Source of the DNA: Glycomyces lechevalierae
GTDB lineage: Bacteria; Actinomycetota; Actinomycetes; Mycobacteriales; Micromonosporaceae
DNA length: 64,000 nt
Assembly: GCF_027622945.1 (NCBI RefSeq)
Contig: NZ_JAPZVQ010000008.1
Location: 138,040 to 202,039 of the forward strand
Reading direction: 5' to 3'
Of the stretch, positions 16,919-27,134 are shown in pieces. Each line of letters begins with the position of its first letter. Position 1 is the stretch's first letter. Made by a program: the position numbers and the translations under genes. Under the pieces are notes generated by a model. It did no database searches, was not told the origin of the DNA, and saw nothing but the letters and a program-made list of their open reading frames with translations.

Positions 16919-17130
16919 AAGCCGACGGAGCGGACGTTGCTCGCCGCGACCTCCACGTAGGCGATCTTCTCGACGGGGATGTACACCTGCCGGCCCTTGT
17001 CGTCTTCGAGACGGAGGACGCCGCCGTTCGTCACGGCCTGCTCGATCGTCTCGGACAGGTCCTTCGGCGACAGCTTGCTCTCCAACACCAGTTCGCGTGG
17101 GGCGTACTGGACACCGATCTTGACCTCCAC
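16903..17130 (-). CDS. DUF3107 protein
   Basis: This is a 75-residue actinobacterial protein of the DUF3107 family (EVKIGVQYAPRELVLES ... KIAYVEVA). GGAGG lies 5 nt before the GTG start at 17130. The family has no known catalytic role. In mycobacteria the homologous gene lies beside a TetR gene and near the DUF3152 and moeB/moeZ genes, the same neighbourhood as here. The final codons and stop fall in the 53-bp repeat. Confidence 0.9.
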   Translation of the reverse strand: MEVKIGVQYAPRELVLESKLSPKDLSETIEQAVTNGGVLRLEDDKGRQVYIPVEKIAYVEVAASNVRSVGFSVGA

Positions 17131-17292
17131 GGGCCCTCCTCAATCGAAATACTGTGACGTCTCTACGGTTGCAAGACTACTAGCGGCCACCGCCTGCGAC
17201 CGGTGCGGCGCAGTGCGCCGAGAGCGAACGGAACCAGGGGCGGGGACGTGGCGGAGCTCACGAGAATCGCTTCGACGATCCGCGTGTCACTG

Positions 17293-17401
17293 GTGCTCGG
17301 CTTCGCCTTCGCGTGGGCTGTGCCTCTTCTACCCGTGCTCGGCTTCGCCGTCGCGCGGGCTGCGCCTCTTCTACCCGTGCTCGGCTTCGCCTTCGCGTGG
17401 G
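17293..17401. repeat. 42-bp tandem repeat, about 2.6 copies, at the tetR 3' end
   Basis: Units begin at 17329 and 17371, with a truncated upstream copy from 17293. The third copy holds the final codons (GEAEHG) and stop of the minus-strand TetR gene. The two complete copies differ at about three positions. The architecture matches the 53-bp array 400 bp away: a gene's 3' terminus has been tandemly copied downstream. Confidence 0.9.
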
Positions 17402-18000
17402 AAGTGCGAGATCCCGCGCCAGGCCAGGGTGCTCATGAGCTGCACGGCGTCATCCTTGGGGATGGCGCGGCCGGAGGCGATCCACTTGCGCGCAGAGATC
17501 TCGGCGATGCCGAGGAGGCCGGTGGCGAGGAGTTCGGCGCGGGCCTTGTCGACGTGCGTGTCGCCCATGATGGTCTCGGCCATGGCGGCGACGCAGTCGG
17601 CCTCCATCTTCAGGACCCGCTCGGAGACTTCGGGGTCGTTGCGCTGGTCGGATTCGAACACGAGGCGGAACGCCTCGCCCTGCGCGTCGACGAACTCGAA
17701 GTAGGCGCGCATGGCGCGGTTGACCCGCTCCTTGTTGTCCTCAGTGGAGTCCAGGGCGTGGCGCACCTGACCGACGAGCTCGGCCGCGCGGCCGTCGAGC
17801 AGGGCCAGGTACAGCTCCAGCTTCGACGTGAAGTGCTGGTACAGCACGGGTTTCGAGACGCCGGCGTTCTCGGCGATGTCGTCCATGGAGGTGCTGTGGT
17901 ACCCCTTGGACACGAACACGTCCTGGGCGGCTCGCAGCAGTTGCGCCCGGCGTTCGCTCCTGGGCAGTCGGACCCGGCCCTCACCAGCGCTGTTCACCAC
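17371..18000 (-). CDS. TetR/AcrR family transcriptional regulator
   Basis: This is a 209-residue repressor. The N-terminal TetR helix-turn-helix is clear (RRAQLLRAAQDVFVSKGYH ... IAENAGVSKPVLYQHFTSK), followed by an all-helical ligand domain. GTG codons at 18000 and 17997 both follow AGGAGAGG; either may be used. It is transcribed divergently from the Gln/Pro-rich protein at 18174, with a 173-bp gap that should hold both promoters and its operator. In mycobacteria the equivalent TetR lies beside DUF3107. The ligand is unknown. Confidence 0.9.
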   Translation of the reverse strand: MVNSAGEGRVRLPRSERRAQLLRAAQDVFVSKGYHSTSMDDIAENAGVSKPVLYQHFTSKLELYLALLDGRAAELVGQVRHALDSTEDNKERVNRAMRAYFEFVDAQGEAFRLVFESDQRNDPEVSERVLKMEADCVAAMAETIMGDTHVDKARAELLATGLLGIAEISARKWIASGRAIPKDDAVQLMSTLAWRGISHFPREGEAEHG

Positions 18001-18173
18001 GGCACCTCTCCTCGGCACATGTCGGCCATCCGTCAGCGGTCCGCTCTTGCGACCTGAACGAAGTTTACGGAAACCTGAATACAGTCTCCCAGCGTACGGG
18101 GGCGACAAACGCGGGTTCGAGTCACTGGGCGCGCCACGGTACCTTGAGACCGGGAATATGAAGGAGTTGTCTA

Positions 18174-20165
18174 GTGGTGTATGACCAGAACCGACCGGAT
18201 GAGCCGCAGCGTCCGAGCGGGGAGGAACGACCCGCCCGCAGGCGCATCGGCAGGTCTTGGGGACCGCCCGCCGAGGAGGCTCCCGAGCCCGCCGAGGAGG
18301 CGCGGCAGGGGATGGGCCAGGCGCCGGAGCAGTACCGGTTCGATCCGGACCGGGGGCGCCGCCACCGCTACAGCGAGGACCCCACCGGGCAGGTGCCGAA
18401 CGTGCCGGTGGAGATCGCCGAGACCGGCCCGATGGTCCCGGCCACTCGTCGCCCTTCGCCCGGCGACCAGTTCGAGCCGATCCCGCCGGCCCCGCAGCAT
18501 TCCCAAGCGCCCCAGAACTATCAGGGCGATCAGCAACAGCAGCAGCAGTCGCCGTTCGCGCCGCCGGGTGCGAACCAGGAGTACAGCCCTCAGCCCGGCG
18601 CGAACCAGGACTACAACGCTCAGTCCGGCGCGAACCAAGGCGGCAGCCAGGAGTACAGCGCCAGCGCCCCGCAGCAGGAGCAGAGCGCGCCTCAGCAACA
18701 GCAGCAGCAGGACTTCGGTGCGCCGCAACAGCACCCGGGTTACAGTGCCCCGCCGATGCCCGGCGACTACGCGGCCCAGCAGCACCCGAACCAGGGCCCG
18801 CCGCAGCCGAACCAGGAGTTCGCCCCACCGCCCGGGGGCCAGGAGTTCGTGCCGCCAGGCGCGAACCATGAATACAGTGTGCCGCCGAGCGCCAACGGTT
18901 CCGGTCCCGCGCCACAGGAGTACGTCGGCCAGCACGACCAGAACGCCCCGGCGCAGCAGTTCTACAGCGCCCCGCGTCAGGCCATGCCGAGCGCGCCGCC
19001 CGCGAACCCGCAGTTCGGCCAGCCCGTGCAGCACGACTACAGCGCCCAGCCGAACCAGCAGGACCACAGCGCACCGCAGCACCCGAACCAGGAGTTCAGC
19101 GCCCCGCCTGCCATGAATCAAGGGTTCGTCCCGCCGAGCGCCAATGGCTCGGCCCCCGCCCAGGAGTTCAACGCCCAGCCCGCGACCCCGCAGGAGGCCC
19201 CGGCCCCCGAAGCGCCGCAGGACCCGACCGCGCCGCCGCCGCTCCAGCCGCCCGGGCCGCAGCAGCACACCGGCCCGATCGAGCTCCCGCAGCAGGCCGC
19301 GCCGCCGGCGCCGAGCGCGCCGACCCCGCTGCCGCACGGGATCCCGAACGCGGAGCAGCAGACCGAGCAGTTCCCGATCGTGCAGCCCCAGCCGCCGGTC
19401 ACCGAGGTCTCGCCCGCGGCGGTCCCGAGCCCGCCCGTCACCGAGCAGGCCCCGCTGCGAGCCGCGGCGAACCGTCCGCCGTTCGCCGAGCCCACCCCAC
19501 CCGCGACAGTAGAGAAAGACGTGAACGACCCCGAATCCGTGCGCCTCGTCGACGCTGTGCGTCAGGTCCCCGGCGTCCGCGACGCCTTCCACGTGACCGC
19601 CCCCGACGGCAACTCCAGCCTCCGCCTCGAACTCGAGGAGGGCGTCGACCCCGACGAGGTCCACGCGGTCGTCTCGGCCGTCGTCGCCGAGCAGCGCGCG
19701 GTCGAGCCCGGCCCGCAGACCGCCGACGAGCTCGAGGTCCACGACCAGGTCGAGTCCCCGTCCGCCGAGGTCGCGGTCGCGAAGGTCGGCCCGGTCGAGC
19801 TGCGCCGCGTCGAGATCGAGTCCGCCGGGCTCGAGGCCGAGGTCAGCGTGACCCTGGCCCTCGGCGACGTCGACTCCACCGGCAAGGTCGCGGTCCCGCC
19901 GATCGACTGGCACATCCAGCACGCCGCCGCCGCGGCCACCGTCGAGGCCCTGCGCCCGCGGCTGGGCGCGAACGACGTGCGCGTCGAGGTCGAGCACGCC
20001 TCGATCGTCCCGACCGGGCCGGTCAAGACCGCCGTCGTGGTCATCCTCTGGCTCGACGGCCGCTCCGTCCGCCGCCTCTCAGGCGCGTCGGTGGTCACCG
20101 CCGAACGCTCCCGCGCGGTGGTTTCGGCTACATTGGGCGCGCTCGCCGGTGAAGTGACACACTAG
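18174..20165 (+). CDS. large protein with Gln/Pro/Asn-rich disordered region and conserved C-terminal domain
   Basis: This is a 663-residue protein. AAGGAG lies 7 nt before the GTG start. After a basic N-terminus (PARRRIGRSWGPP), residues about 100-440 are low complexity: Gln runs and repeating NQEYS, NQEFSAPP and PPSANGS motifs. The C-terminal 200 residues are folded alpha/beta sequence, with two similar segments (LVDAVRQVPGVRDAF and VAKVGPVELRRVEIES) and a final VVVILWLDGRSVRRLSGASVV. No signal peptide or TM is present. I do not recognise a named family. A hydrolase gene starts 5 nt after its stop, so they are probably cotranscribed. Confidence 0.8.
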   Translation: MVYDQNRPDEPQRPSGEERPARRRIGRSWGPPAEEAPEPAEEARQGMGQAPEQYRFDPDRGRRHRYSEDPTGQVPNVPVEIAETGPMVPATRRPSPGDQFEPIPPAPQHSQAPQNYQGDQQQQQQSPFAPPGANQEYSPQPGANQDYNAQSGANQGGSQEYSASAPQQEQSAPQQQQQQDFGAPQQHPGYSAPPMPGDYAAQQHPNQGPPQPNQEFAPPPGGQEFVPPGANHEYSVPPSANGSGPAPQEYVGQHDQNAPAQQFYSAPRQAMPSAPPANPQFGQPVQHDYSAQPNQQDHSAPQHPNQEFSAPPAMNQGFVPPSANGSAPAQEFNAQPATPQEAPAPEAPQDPTAPPPLQPPGPQQHTGPIELPQQAAPPAPSAPTPLPHGIPNAEQQTEQFPIVQPQPPVTEVSPAAVPSPPVTEQAPLRAAANRPPFAEPTPPATVEKDVNDPESVRLVDAVRQVPGVRDAFHVTAPDGNSSLRLELEEGVDPDEVHAVVSAVVAEQRAVEPGPQTADELEVHDQVESPSAEVAVAKVGPVELRRVEIESAGLEAEVSVTLALGDVDSTGKVAVPPIDWHIQHAAAAATVEALRPRLGANDVRVEVEHASIVPTGPVKTAVVVILWLDGRSVRRLSGASVVTAERSRAVVSATLGALAGEVTH

Positions 20166-20170
20166 GTTCC

Positions 20171-21154
20171 ATGAAACGGGCACGGCTGGCCGAGGCGGGC
20201 GGGGTTCGCAATCCGACCCGCCCCCACCCGCCGTTCCCGGGCATGGAACACCAGCTCAGCCGCCGTCGCCTCTTCATCCGGCACACGCCGCCGACGGCAC
20301 CGGGCACCGAGCCCGCGGTGTTCGTGCACGGGCTCGGCGGCTCTGCGCAGAACTGGACCGACCTCGCGGACGTGCTCTCGGACCGCCTCATGGTCGACGC
20401 GATCGACCTGCCCGGATTCGGGCACTCCGCGCCGGCCCCGCGCGTCACCGTCCCGCTCCTCGCGCAGGACGTGGCCGCGTGGATCATCGAGTCCGGGCGC
20501 GGCCCGGTGCACCTCGCGGGCCATTCGCTCGGCGGGGCCGTCTCCGTCTACCTGGCCGCGACCCGCCCGAACCTGGTGCGCACGCTGACGCTGGTCTCCC
20601 CGGCGATGCCGTTCGCGAACCCGCGCCGCTCGCACCAGTCCCGCTTCGTGCCGATGCTCGCGGTCCCGCGCATGGCCTGGTTCGCGGACCGGGCGATGAA
20701 GTCCCGCACGCCCGAGCAGGTCGTGGACGACCTCATCCTCGGCACCTGGGCCGATCCCACGACGATCCACCCGCAGCGCCGCCGCGAGGCGATCGCCGAG
20801 GCCCGCCGCCGCCTCGCCGTCCCCTGGAACTCGCGTGCGTACATCCAGACCTACCGGGGCCTGATGGCCTCGTTCCTCCAGGCCTTCGTGCCCGGCACGC
20901 ACTCGCTGTGGCGCCTCGCGCGGCACATCGAGTGCCCGACCCTCATCGTCTGGGGCAAGCAGGACCGCGTAATCGACGTGCGCCAGGCCCCACCAACCGC
21001 GCTCGCGATCCCCGATTCGCGGCTGCTCATCCTCGACAAGACCGGGCACGTGGCGATGATGGAGCGCCCGCAGGCGGTCGCCCGCGCGATGGTCGCGATG
21101 CTCGACGAGGCCGAGGATTTGGACGCCTCTGATAGTGCTTTGTCCGTATTGTGA
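20171..21154 (+). CDS. alpha/beta-fold hydrolase
   Basis: This is a 327-residue soluble hydrolase. The oxyanion region is FVHGLGGSAQNW; the nucleophile elbow is GHSLGG (catalytic Ser); the acid is likely in IVWGKQDRVID; the catalytic His is in KTGHVAMMERP. The family includes esterases and C-C hydrolases; the substrate is unknown. It follows the Gln/Pro-rich protein by 5 nt. Confidence 0.9.
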   Translation: MKRARLAEAGGVRNPTRPHPPFPGMEHQLSRRRLFIRHTPPTAPGTEPAVFVHGLGGSAQNWTDLADVLSDRLMVDAIDLPGFGHSAPAPRVTVPLLAQDVAAWIIESGRGPVHLAGHSLGGAVSVYLAATRPNLVRTLTLVSPAMPFANPRRSHQSRFVPMLAVPRMAWFADRAMKSRTPEQVVDDLILGTWADPTTIHPQRRREAIAEARRRLAVPWNSRAYIQTYRGLMASFLQAFVPGTHSLWRLARHIECPTLIVWGKQDRVIDVRQAPPTALAIPDSRLLILDKTGHVAMMERPQAVARAMVAMLDEAEDLDASDSALSVL

Positions 21155-21223
21155 ACAAGAACCGCGCCACACGGGTCCCCGGGTGTCGGCCCCCCGAAGC
21201 CGAGTCTGACTTAGACTCGGCAC

Positions 21224-22069
21224 GTGACTGAGGGACGGCTGGACCGCAAGCGCAGGCTCCGCAGGAGGCGTCGCTTCGTCTTCTTCGCCATCCTCGTCGT
21301 CATGGCGGCCGCGGGCCTCTACTTCGCCTTCGGCATCGGCGGCTCCGAGAAGCCCCAGGCCCTGGACGAGGACGAGCGGATCGTCCCGACCACGGTCGCC
21401 GACCCCACTTCACCCGAGGCCGTGCCGCCCACGCCCGAAGTCGAAACCCAGGTCACGCCGCCGCTGTACTTCTCCGGCACCGGCACCTGGACCTACGCCG
21501 AACCCGCGAACGACACGATTGCCGGCGACGCCGGCACGCTCCTGCAGTACGACGTGGCCGTCGAGAACGGCCTCGAGCTCGACGCGACCGAGTTCGGCGC
21601 GTTCGTCAACGCGACCCTCGCCGATTCCCGCTCCTGGACCGCCGGCGGCGCCTGGCGCTTCCAGCAGGTCGCCGAGGGCGCGGGCGCGGACTTCACGGTC
21701 TACCTCGCCAGCCCCGAACAGCGCGCGATCCTCTGCGGCTCCCAGAACACCACTGTCTCGTGCCGCAACGGCGACAACGTCGTCATCAACTCGGCCCGCT
21801 GGATCACCGGCGTCGACCACTGGGACGGCACCCTCGAGACCTACCGCCAGTACGCCGTGAACCACGAGGTGGGCCACCGGCTCGGCCACGGCCACGAGGT
21901 CTGCCCCGCCGAGGGCGAGCTCTCCCCGGTGATGGCCCAGCAGACCTACCAGCTCGCCGGCTGCGTCGGCAACGCCTGGCCCTTCCCCGACGGCTCGACC
22001 TACGTCTCCGGTCCCGCGGGCGACTACAACGGGCCCGATCTTCCGCCGGATCACTACATCGACCAGTAG
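21224..22069 (+). CDS. DUF3152 secreted/membrane zinc-metalloprotease-like protein
   Basis: This is a 281-residue protein with a very basic N-terminus, a single membrane anchor at about residues 17-37, and an extracellular domain. The domain has the metzincin-like site HEVGHRLGHGH beginning at His214, and disulphide-capable cysteines (LCGSQNTTVSC; EVCPAEG ... AGC). This is the DUF3152 family, common in actinobacteria; the zinc motif predicts peptidase activity, with no proven substrate. GTG start. It lies just upstream of moeZ, as in mycobacteria. Confidence 0.88.
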   Translation: MTEGRLDRKRRLRRRRRFVFFAILVVMAAAGLYFAFGIGGSEKPQALDEDERIVPTTVADPTSPEAVPPTPEVETQVTPPLYFSGTGTWTYAEPANDTIAGDAGTLLQYDVAVENGLELDATEFGAFVNATLADSRSWTAGGAWRFQQVAEGAGADFTVYLASPEQRAILCGSQNTTVSCRNGDNVVINSARWITGVDHWDGTLETYRQYAVNHEVGHRLGHGHEVCPAEGELSPVMAQQTYQLAGCVGNAWPFPDGSTYVSGPAGDYNGPDLPPDHYIDQ

Positions 22070-22105
22070 GGCCGCGACCGGACTTGTTCCACCCCGACCG
22101 GCCGT

Positions 22106-22122
22106 GTCCCGCCATGCGGGAC
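22106..22122. other. short perfect hairpin upstream of moeZ
   Basis: GTCCCGC-CAT-GCGGGAC is a 7-bp inverted repeat with a 3-nt loop in the 134-bp gap between DUF3152 and moeZ. It could weakly terminate the upstream transcript or bind a regulator; no T tract follows. Confidence 0.5.
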
Positions 22123-22203
22123 ATCGCGTCCCATTCGCGTGAAGAACCGCACACCGGGCTTCCCTGTGGAATATCCAGCCCGTGGACATGCATTATTGAC
22201 CAT

Positions 22204-23382
22204 ATGAGTTTGCCGCCGCTGGTCGAACCAGCCTCCGAGCTGTCGGTCGACGAGGTGCGCCGCTATTCGCGCCACCTCATCATCCCCGACGTCGCCATGG
22301 ACGGTCAGAAACGACTCAAGAACGCCAAGGTGCTCTGTGTGGGCGCGGGCGGCCTCGGGTCCCCCGCGCTGATGTACCTGGCCGCGGCCGGGGTCGGCAC
22401 GATCGGCATCGCCGAGTTCGACACGGTCGACGAGTCGAACCTGCAGCGCCAGATCATCCACGGCCAGTCCGACATCGGCCGCCCCAAGTCCGAGTCCGCC
22501 GCCGAGTCCGTGCGCGAGATCAACCCGTACGTCAACGTCGTCATCCACAACACGGTGCTCGACAACGACAACGTGTTCGAGATCTTCGAGCAGTACGACC
22601 TCATCATCGACGGCACGGACAACTTCGCCACCCGTTACATGGTCAACGACGCGGCCGTGCTGCTCGGCAAGCCGTACGTGTGGGGCTCCATCTACCGCTT
22701 CGACGGCCAGGCCTCGGTCTTCTGGGCCGACCAGGGCCCGTGCTACCGCTGCCTCTACCCCGAGCCCCCGCCGCCCGGCATGGTCCCGAGCTGCGCCGAG
22801 GGCGGCGTCCTCGGCGTGCTGTGCGCCTCGATCGGCTCGATCCAGGTCACCGAGGCCATCAAGCTCCTCACCGGCATCGGCGACCCGCTCGTCGGCTCGC
22901 TGATGGTCTACGACGCGCTCGAGATGAGCTACCGCAAGATCAAGGTCCGCAAGGACCCCAACTGCGCGGTCTGCGGCCCGAACGCCACCGTCACGGAGCT
23001 CATCGACTACGAGGACTTCTGCGGTTCCGTGACCGACGAGGCCGCCGAGGCCGTGATCGGCTCCACGATCACCCCGCGCGAGCTCGAGGCCTGGATCAAG
23101 GAAGGCCGCGACATCGACCTCATCGACGTGCGCGAGCCCGCCGAGTACGAGATCGTGCGCATCCCCGGCTCCCGGCTGATCCCCAAGGGCGACATCGTCT
23201 CCGGTGCCGCGCTCGCCGATCTGCCGACCGAGCGCCAGGCGGTGTTCTACTGCAAGGCGGGCGTCCGCTCCGCCGAAGCGCTCGCCGCGGCCAAGGCCGC
23301 CGGCCTGAAGAACGCCGTCCACGTCCAGGGCGGCGTGCTCGGCTGGATCAACCAGGTCGACCCGAGCCTGCCCGCCTACTAG
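22204..23382 (+). CDS. moeZ: adenylyltransferase/sulfurtransferase MoeZ (ThiF plus rhodanese)
   Basis: This is a 392-residue two-domain protein. The N-terminal E1-like ThiF/MoeB domain (residues about 15-260) has the nucleotide motif GAGGLGSPALMYLAAAGVG, the DGTDNF motif and zinc cysteines CYRC and CAVC. The C-terminal rhodanese domain (about 280-390) has the active-site Cys in FYCKAGVRSA. MoeZ activates and sulfurates ubiquitin-like sulfur carriers for molybdopterin, thiamine and other sulfur-containing metabolites. Start ATG at 22204. Confidence 0.93.
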   Translation: MSLPPLVEPASELSVDEVRRYSRHLIIPDVAMDGQKRLKNAKVLCVGAGGLGSPALMYLAAAGVGTIGIAEFDTVDESNLQRQIIHGQSDIGRPKSESAAESVREINPYVNVVIHNTVLDNDNVFEIFEQYDLIIDGTDNFATRYMVNDAAVLLGKPYVWGSIYRFDGQASVFWADQGPCYRCLYPEPPPPGMVPSCAEGGVLGVLCASIGSIQVTEAIKLLTGIGDPLVGSLMVYDALEMSYRKIKVRKDPNCAVCGPNATVTELIDYEDFCGSVTDEAAEAVIGSTITPRELEAWIKEGRDIDLIDVREPAEYEIVRIPGSRLIPKGDIVSGAALADLPTERQAVFYCKAGVRSAEALAAAKAAGLKNAVHVQGGVLGWINQVDPSLPAY

Positions 23383-23569
23383 TAGGCACAGGCCAAGGGG
23401 CACAACGGCATCGAAGGGCGTGCGGTCGCGGGCCGCACGCCCGTGTCCAAGCCTGCGGAGCGCCGGTCGGGGGCCGCGGCCGGGTATGAGATATCGAACC
23501 CCTGATGAACCGCGAAATCCGATGTCGGGCCATTGACTCTCGCTTGACCGGTTCCGTACCCTCGCAAGG

Positions 23570-24475
23570 ATGATCCGCAAAAGCGAACCATCTCCCCGCC
23601 GCTCCACCCCGGGCCGCCTCACCCCGAGCCGCCGCAACCTGCTGCGGATAGGCGTGCCCGCCGCGGCCGTCCTCGTCGGGGGCGGGGTCGTGGCCACGGT
23701 CGCCGCGAACGCCGCGGAGAACGGGACCGGCCTCTTCGGACCGTCCCGCGAAGACCTCGAAGCCGACCTCAAGACCCGCATCGACGAGTACCTCGCGGGC
23801 ACCGGCACCGCCGTGGAGGCCTCCGTCGCCATCGAGCGCGGCGACATGCGCCTCGACTACAACCCCGACCAGACCCACATCACCGCTTCCATCGTCAAGG
23901 CCGAGATCCTCGCGATGATCCAGCAGTACTGGGGCTCCGTCGACGCCATCCCCGCCGACCAGCGGGAAGAACTGCAGCTCATGATCACCGAGTCCGACAA
24001 CGACTCCGCGACGAGCCTCTACAACTACCTCGGCGGCGCCGCCGCCCTGGAGGCCGCGCACGAGCGCTACGGCCTCCAGGACACCACTGTGGACGCCCAG
24101 GGCCGCTGGGGCGTCGGCTGGTCCAGCGCCTCCGACCAGCTCATCATCACCGACCTCAACCTCTACGAAGGCGTCCTCACCGCCGAGCAGGTCGAACTCG
24201 GCCGCGAGCTCATGGGCGGCGTCATCGAAGAGCAGTCCTGGGGGATCTCCGCCGCCGCAACGGAAGACGAGACCGTCTGGCTCAAGAACGGCTGGGACGT
24301 CGAGTCCCAGCTCGACGGCCTCTGGGTCGTCAACTCGATCGGCGTCCTCGGCGGCGACGGCGACGATCCCGTCAAGCTCGCCGTCCTCACGAGCGGCGCC
24401 GTCGACGACGTCGAGGGCATCCCGATCGTCGAGGAGATCGCCAAGATCGCCCGCGAGGTCATCGAGACCGCATAA
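23570..24475 (+). CDS. Tat-exported beta-lactamase-like serine hydrolase, copy 1
   Basis: This is a 301-residue protein. The N-terminus carries a twin-arginine motif, SRRNLLRIG, and a hydrophobic segment (about residues 29-48). The fold is class A beta-lactamase/D,D-peptidase-like: Ser107-x-x-Lys110 in TASIVKAE, SDN in TESDNDS, and KNG in WLKNGWD where classical enzymes have KTG. No class A Glu166 motif (ExxLN) is obvious, so D,D-peptidase-like or non-lactamase activity is as likely as beta-lactamase. A paralogue follows 148 bp downstream on the same strand. Confidence 0.85.
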   Translation: MIRKSEPSPRRSTPGRLTPSRRNLLRIGVPAAAVLVGGGVVATVAANAAENGTGLFGPSREDLEADLKTRIDEYLAGTGTAVEASVAIERGDMRLDYNPDQTHITASIVKAEILAMIQQYWGSVDAIPADQREELQLMITESDNDSATSLYNYLGGAAALEAAHERYGLQDTTVDAQGRWGVGWSSASDQLIITDLNLYEGVLTAEQVELGRELMGGVIEEQSWGISAAATEDETVWLKNGWDVESQLDGLWVVNSIGVLGGDGDDPVKLAVLTSGAVDDVEGIPIVEEIAKIAREVIETA

Positions 24476-24623
24476 ACCGGCTCTCGGAACATATTGCGGC
24501 GCAAGCGAAGTCAACGGGCGTCCGGCCTCGGCCGGGCGCCCGCCGCGCGTCCGCGGCCCGGCCGAGACGTGTTGGGTGACACCGGCCTCCATCACTCGTG
24601 AGGCAATCTCATAATCTTGCGCA

Positions 24624-25487
24624 ATGACGCACGCCCCCGAACGACGTCCCTCCCGGCGCCTCCTCCTCCGCGCCGGCATCCCCGCCGCCCTCGCCCTCGC
24701 CGGCGGCACCGCGATCTACGGCGCCACCGTCGCCTCCGCGGCCGGCCCCACCGACGCCGAGCTCTCCACCGAACTCACCTCCCGCATCAAGACCTACCTT
24801 TCCTCCACCGGCACCAAGACCGAAGCGTCCGTTGCCGTCTCGCGCGGCGTCCGCCTCGTCACCTCCAACCAGTCGCAGATCCACGACACCGCCTCCATCG
24901 TCAAGATGGAGATCCTGCTGATGCTCCTGGAGAAGTACAACGGGATCGCCGCGATCCCCTCGGACATCAAAGAGCACGCCCGGCAGATGATCGTCTGGTC
25001 CAACAACGACTCGACCACCAAGGTGTACAACCACCTCGGCGGCTGCACCGCGCTCTCGGCGGCCCACGTCCGCTACGGGCTCCAGTACACGAAGGCCTCC
25101 TCGGACTGCCGCTGGGGACTCACCACCACCAACGTCACCGACCAGCTCAAGGTCATGGGCCAGCTCCTCTACAAGGGCCGGCTGACGCAGGAGGAGGTCG
25201 ACCACGCCCGCTGGCTCATGGGCGGCGTCGCCTCCGTGCAGCGCTGGGGCGTGAGCGCCGCGCTGAAGTCCGGCGAGAAGCTCTGGATCAAGAACGGCTG
25301 GGACTCCCGCTCCTCGCTCGGCGGCCTCTGGGTCGTGAACTCCTGCGGCGTCATCACCTACCCGGGCCGCACCGCGATCCGCATGGCGATCCTGACCAGC
25401 AAGGCCCCCAACGAGTCCACGGGCATCGGCATCGTCAAGGAGATCGCCAAGATCACCCGCTCGGTGATCGACAAGGCCGTCCTCTAG
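24624..25487 (+). CDS. Tat-exported beta-lactamase-like serine hydrolase, copy 2
   Basis: This is a 287-residue paralogue of the preceding gene. It has Tat motif SRRLLLRAG, Ser91-x-x-Lys94 in TASIVKME, SNN in WSNNDST, and KNG in WIKNGWD. Three cysteines in the mature part (GGCTAL, SDCRWG, NSCGVI) are absent from copy 1. The pair is a tandem duplication that kept both active sites. A bidirectional terminator separates it from convergent ahcY. Confidence 0.85.
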   Translation: MTHAPERRPSRRLLLRAGIPAALALAGGTAIYGATVASAAGPTDAELSTELTSRIKTYLSSTGTKTEASVAVSRGVRLVTSNQSQIHDTASIVKMEILLMLLEKYNGIAAIPSDIKEHARQMIVWSNNDSTTKVYNHLGGCTALSAAHVRYGLQYTKASSDCRWGLTTTNVTDQLKVMGQLLYKGRLTQEEVDHARWLMGGVASVQRWGVSAALKSGEKLWIKNGWDSRSSLGGLWVVNSCGVITYPGRTAIRMAILTSKAPNESTGIGIVKEIAKITRSVIDKAVL

Positions 25488-25496
25488 ACACGCGAA

Positions 25497-25526
25497 AGCG
25501 GCCCGGACCGAATGGTCCGGGCCGCT
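25497..25526. terminator. bidirectional terminator between serine hydrolase and ahcY
   Basis: A perfect 13-bp stem (AGCGGCCCGGACC and its complement) with a GAAT loop is followed by CTTTC on the plus strand and preceded by GAAA, which gives T-rich ends in both directions. It lies 9 nt after one stop and 10 nt from the convergent ahcY stop. Confidence 0.9.
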
Positions 25527-25536
25527 CTTTCATGCT

Positions 25537-26985
<1,449 letters not shown>

Positions 26986-27100
26986 GGCAGAAATGCTACG
27001 CGCCGCGCCCTGAAGACCTGAACAACGCCACTGCGGGGGCAGCGTGGAGCACTGCGGCGCACGCCACGGAAAAAAATTTTCCAACAACGCGTGTTTCTGC

Positions 27101-27128
27101 TTGACACTGCCGAGGCTGTGGGTAATAT
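27101..27128 (+). promoter_or_regulatory. near-consensus sigma-70 promoter
   Basis: TTGACA at 27101-27106 and TAATAT at 27123-27128 are separated by 16 bp. This is unusually close to consensus for such a GC-rich genome. Transcription on the plus strand would begin near 27135 and meet a terminator at 27216-27253. Confidence 0.75.
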
Positions 27129-27134
27129 TGCAGA

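Noticed and set aside
16626..17157. Plus-strand frames across the 53-bp array, reading as repeated LCFLFSARRLRKLRRRP
   Set aside because: The repeat length leaves all frames open; no start signal and no family. The array is better explained as non-coding duplication of the DUF3107 3' end.
26986..27100. SAH riboswitch upstream of ahcY
   Set aside because: The expected conserved segments of the SAH riboswitch were not found on the minus strand.
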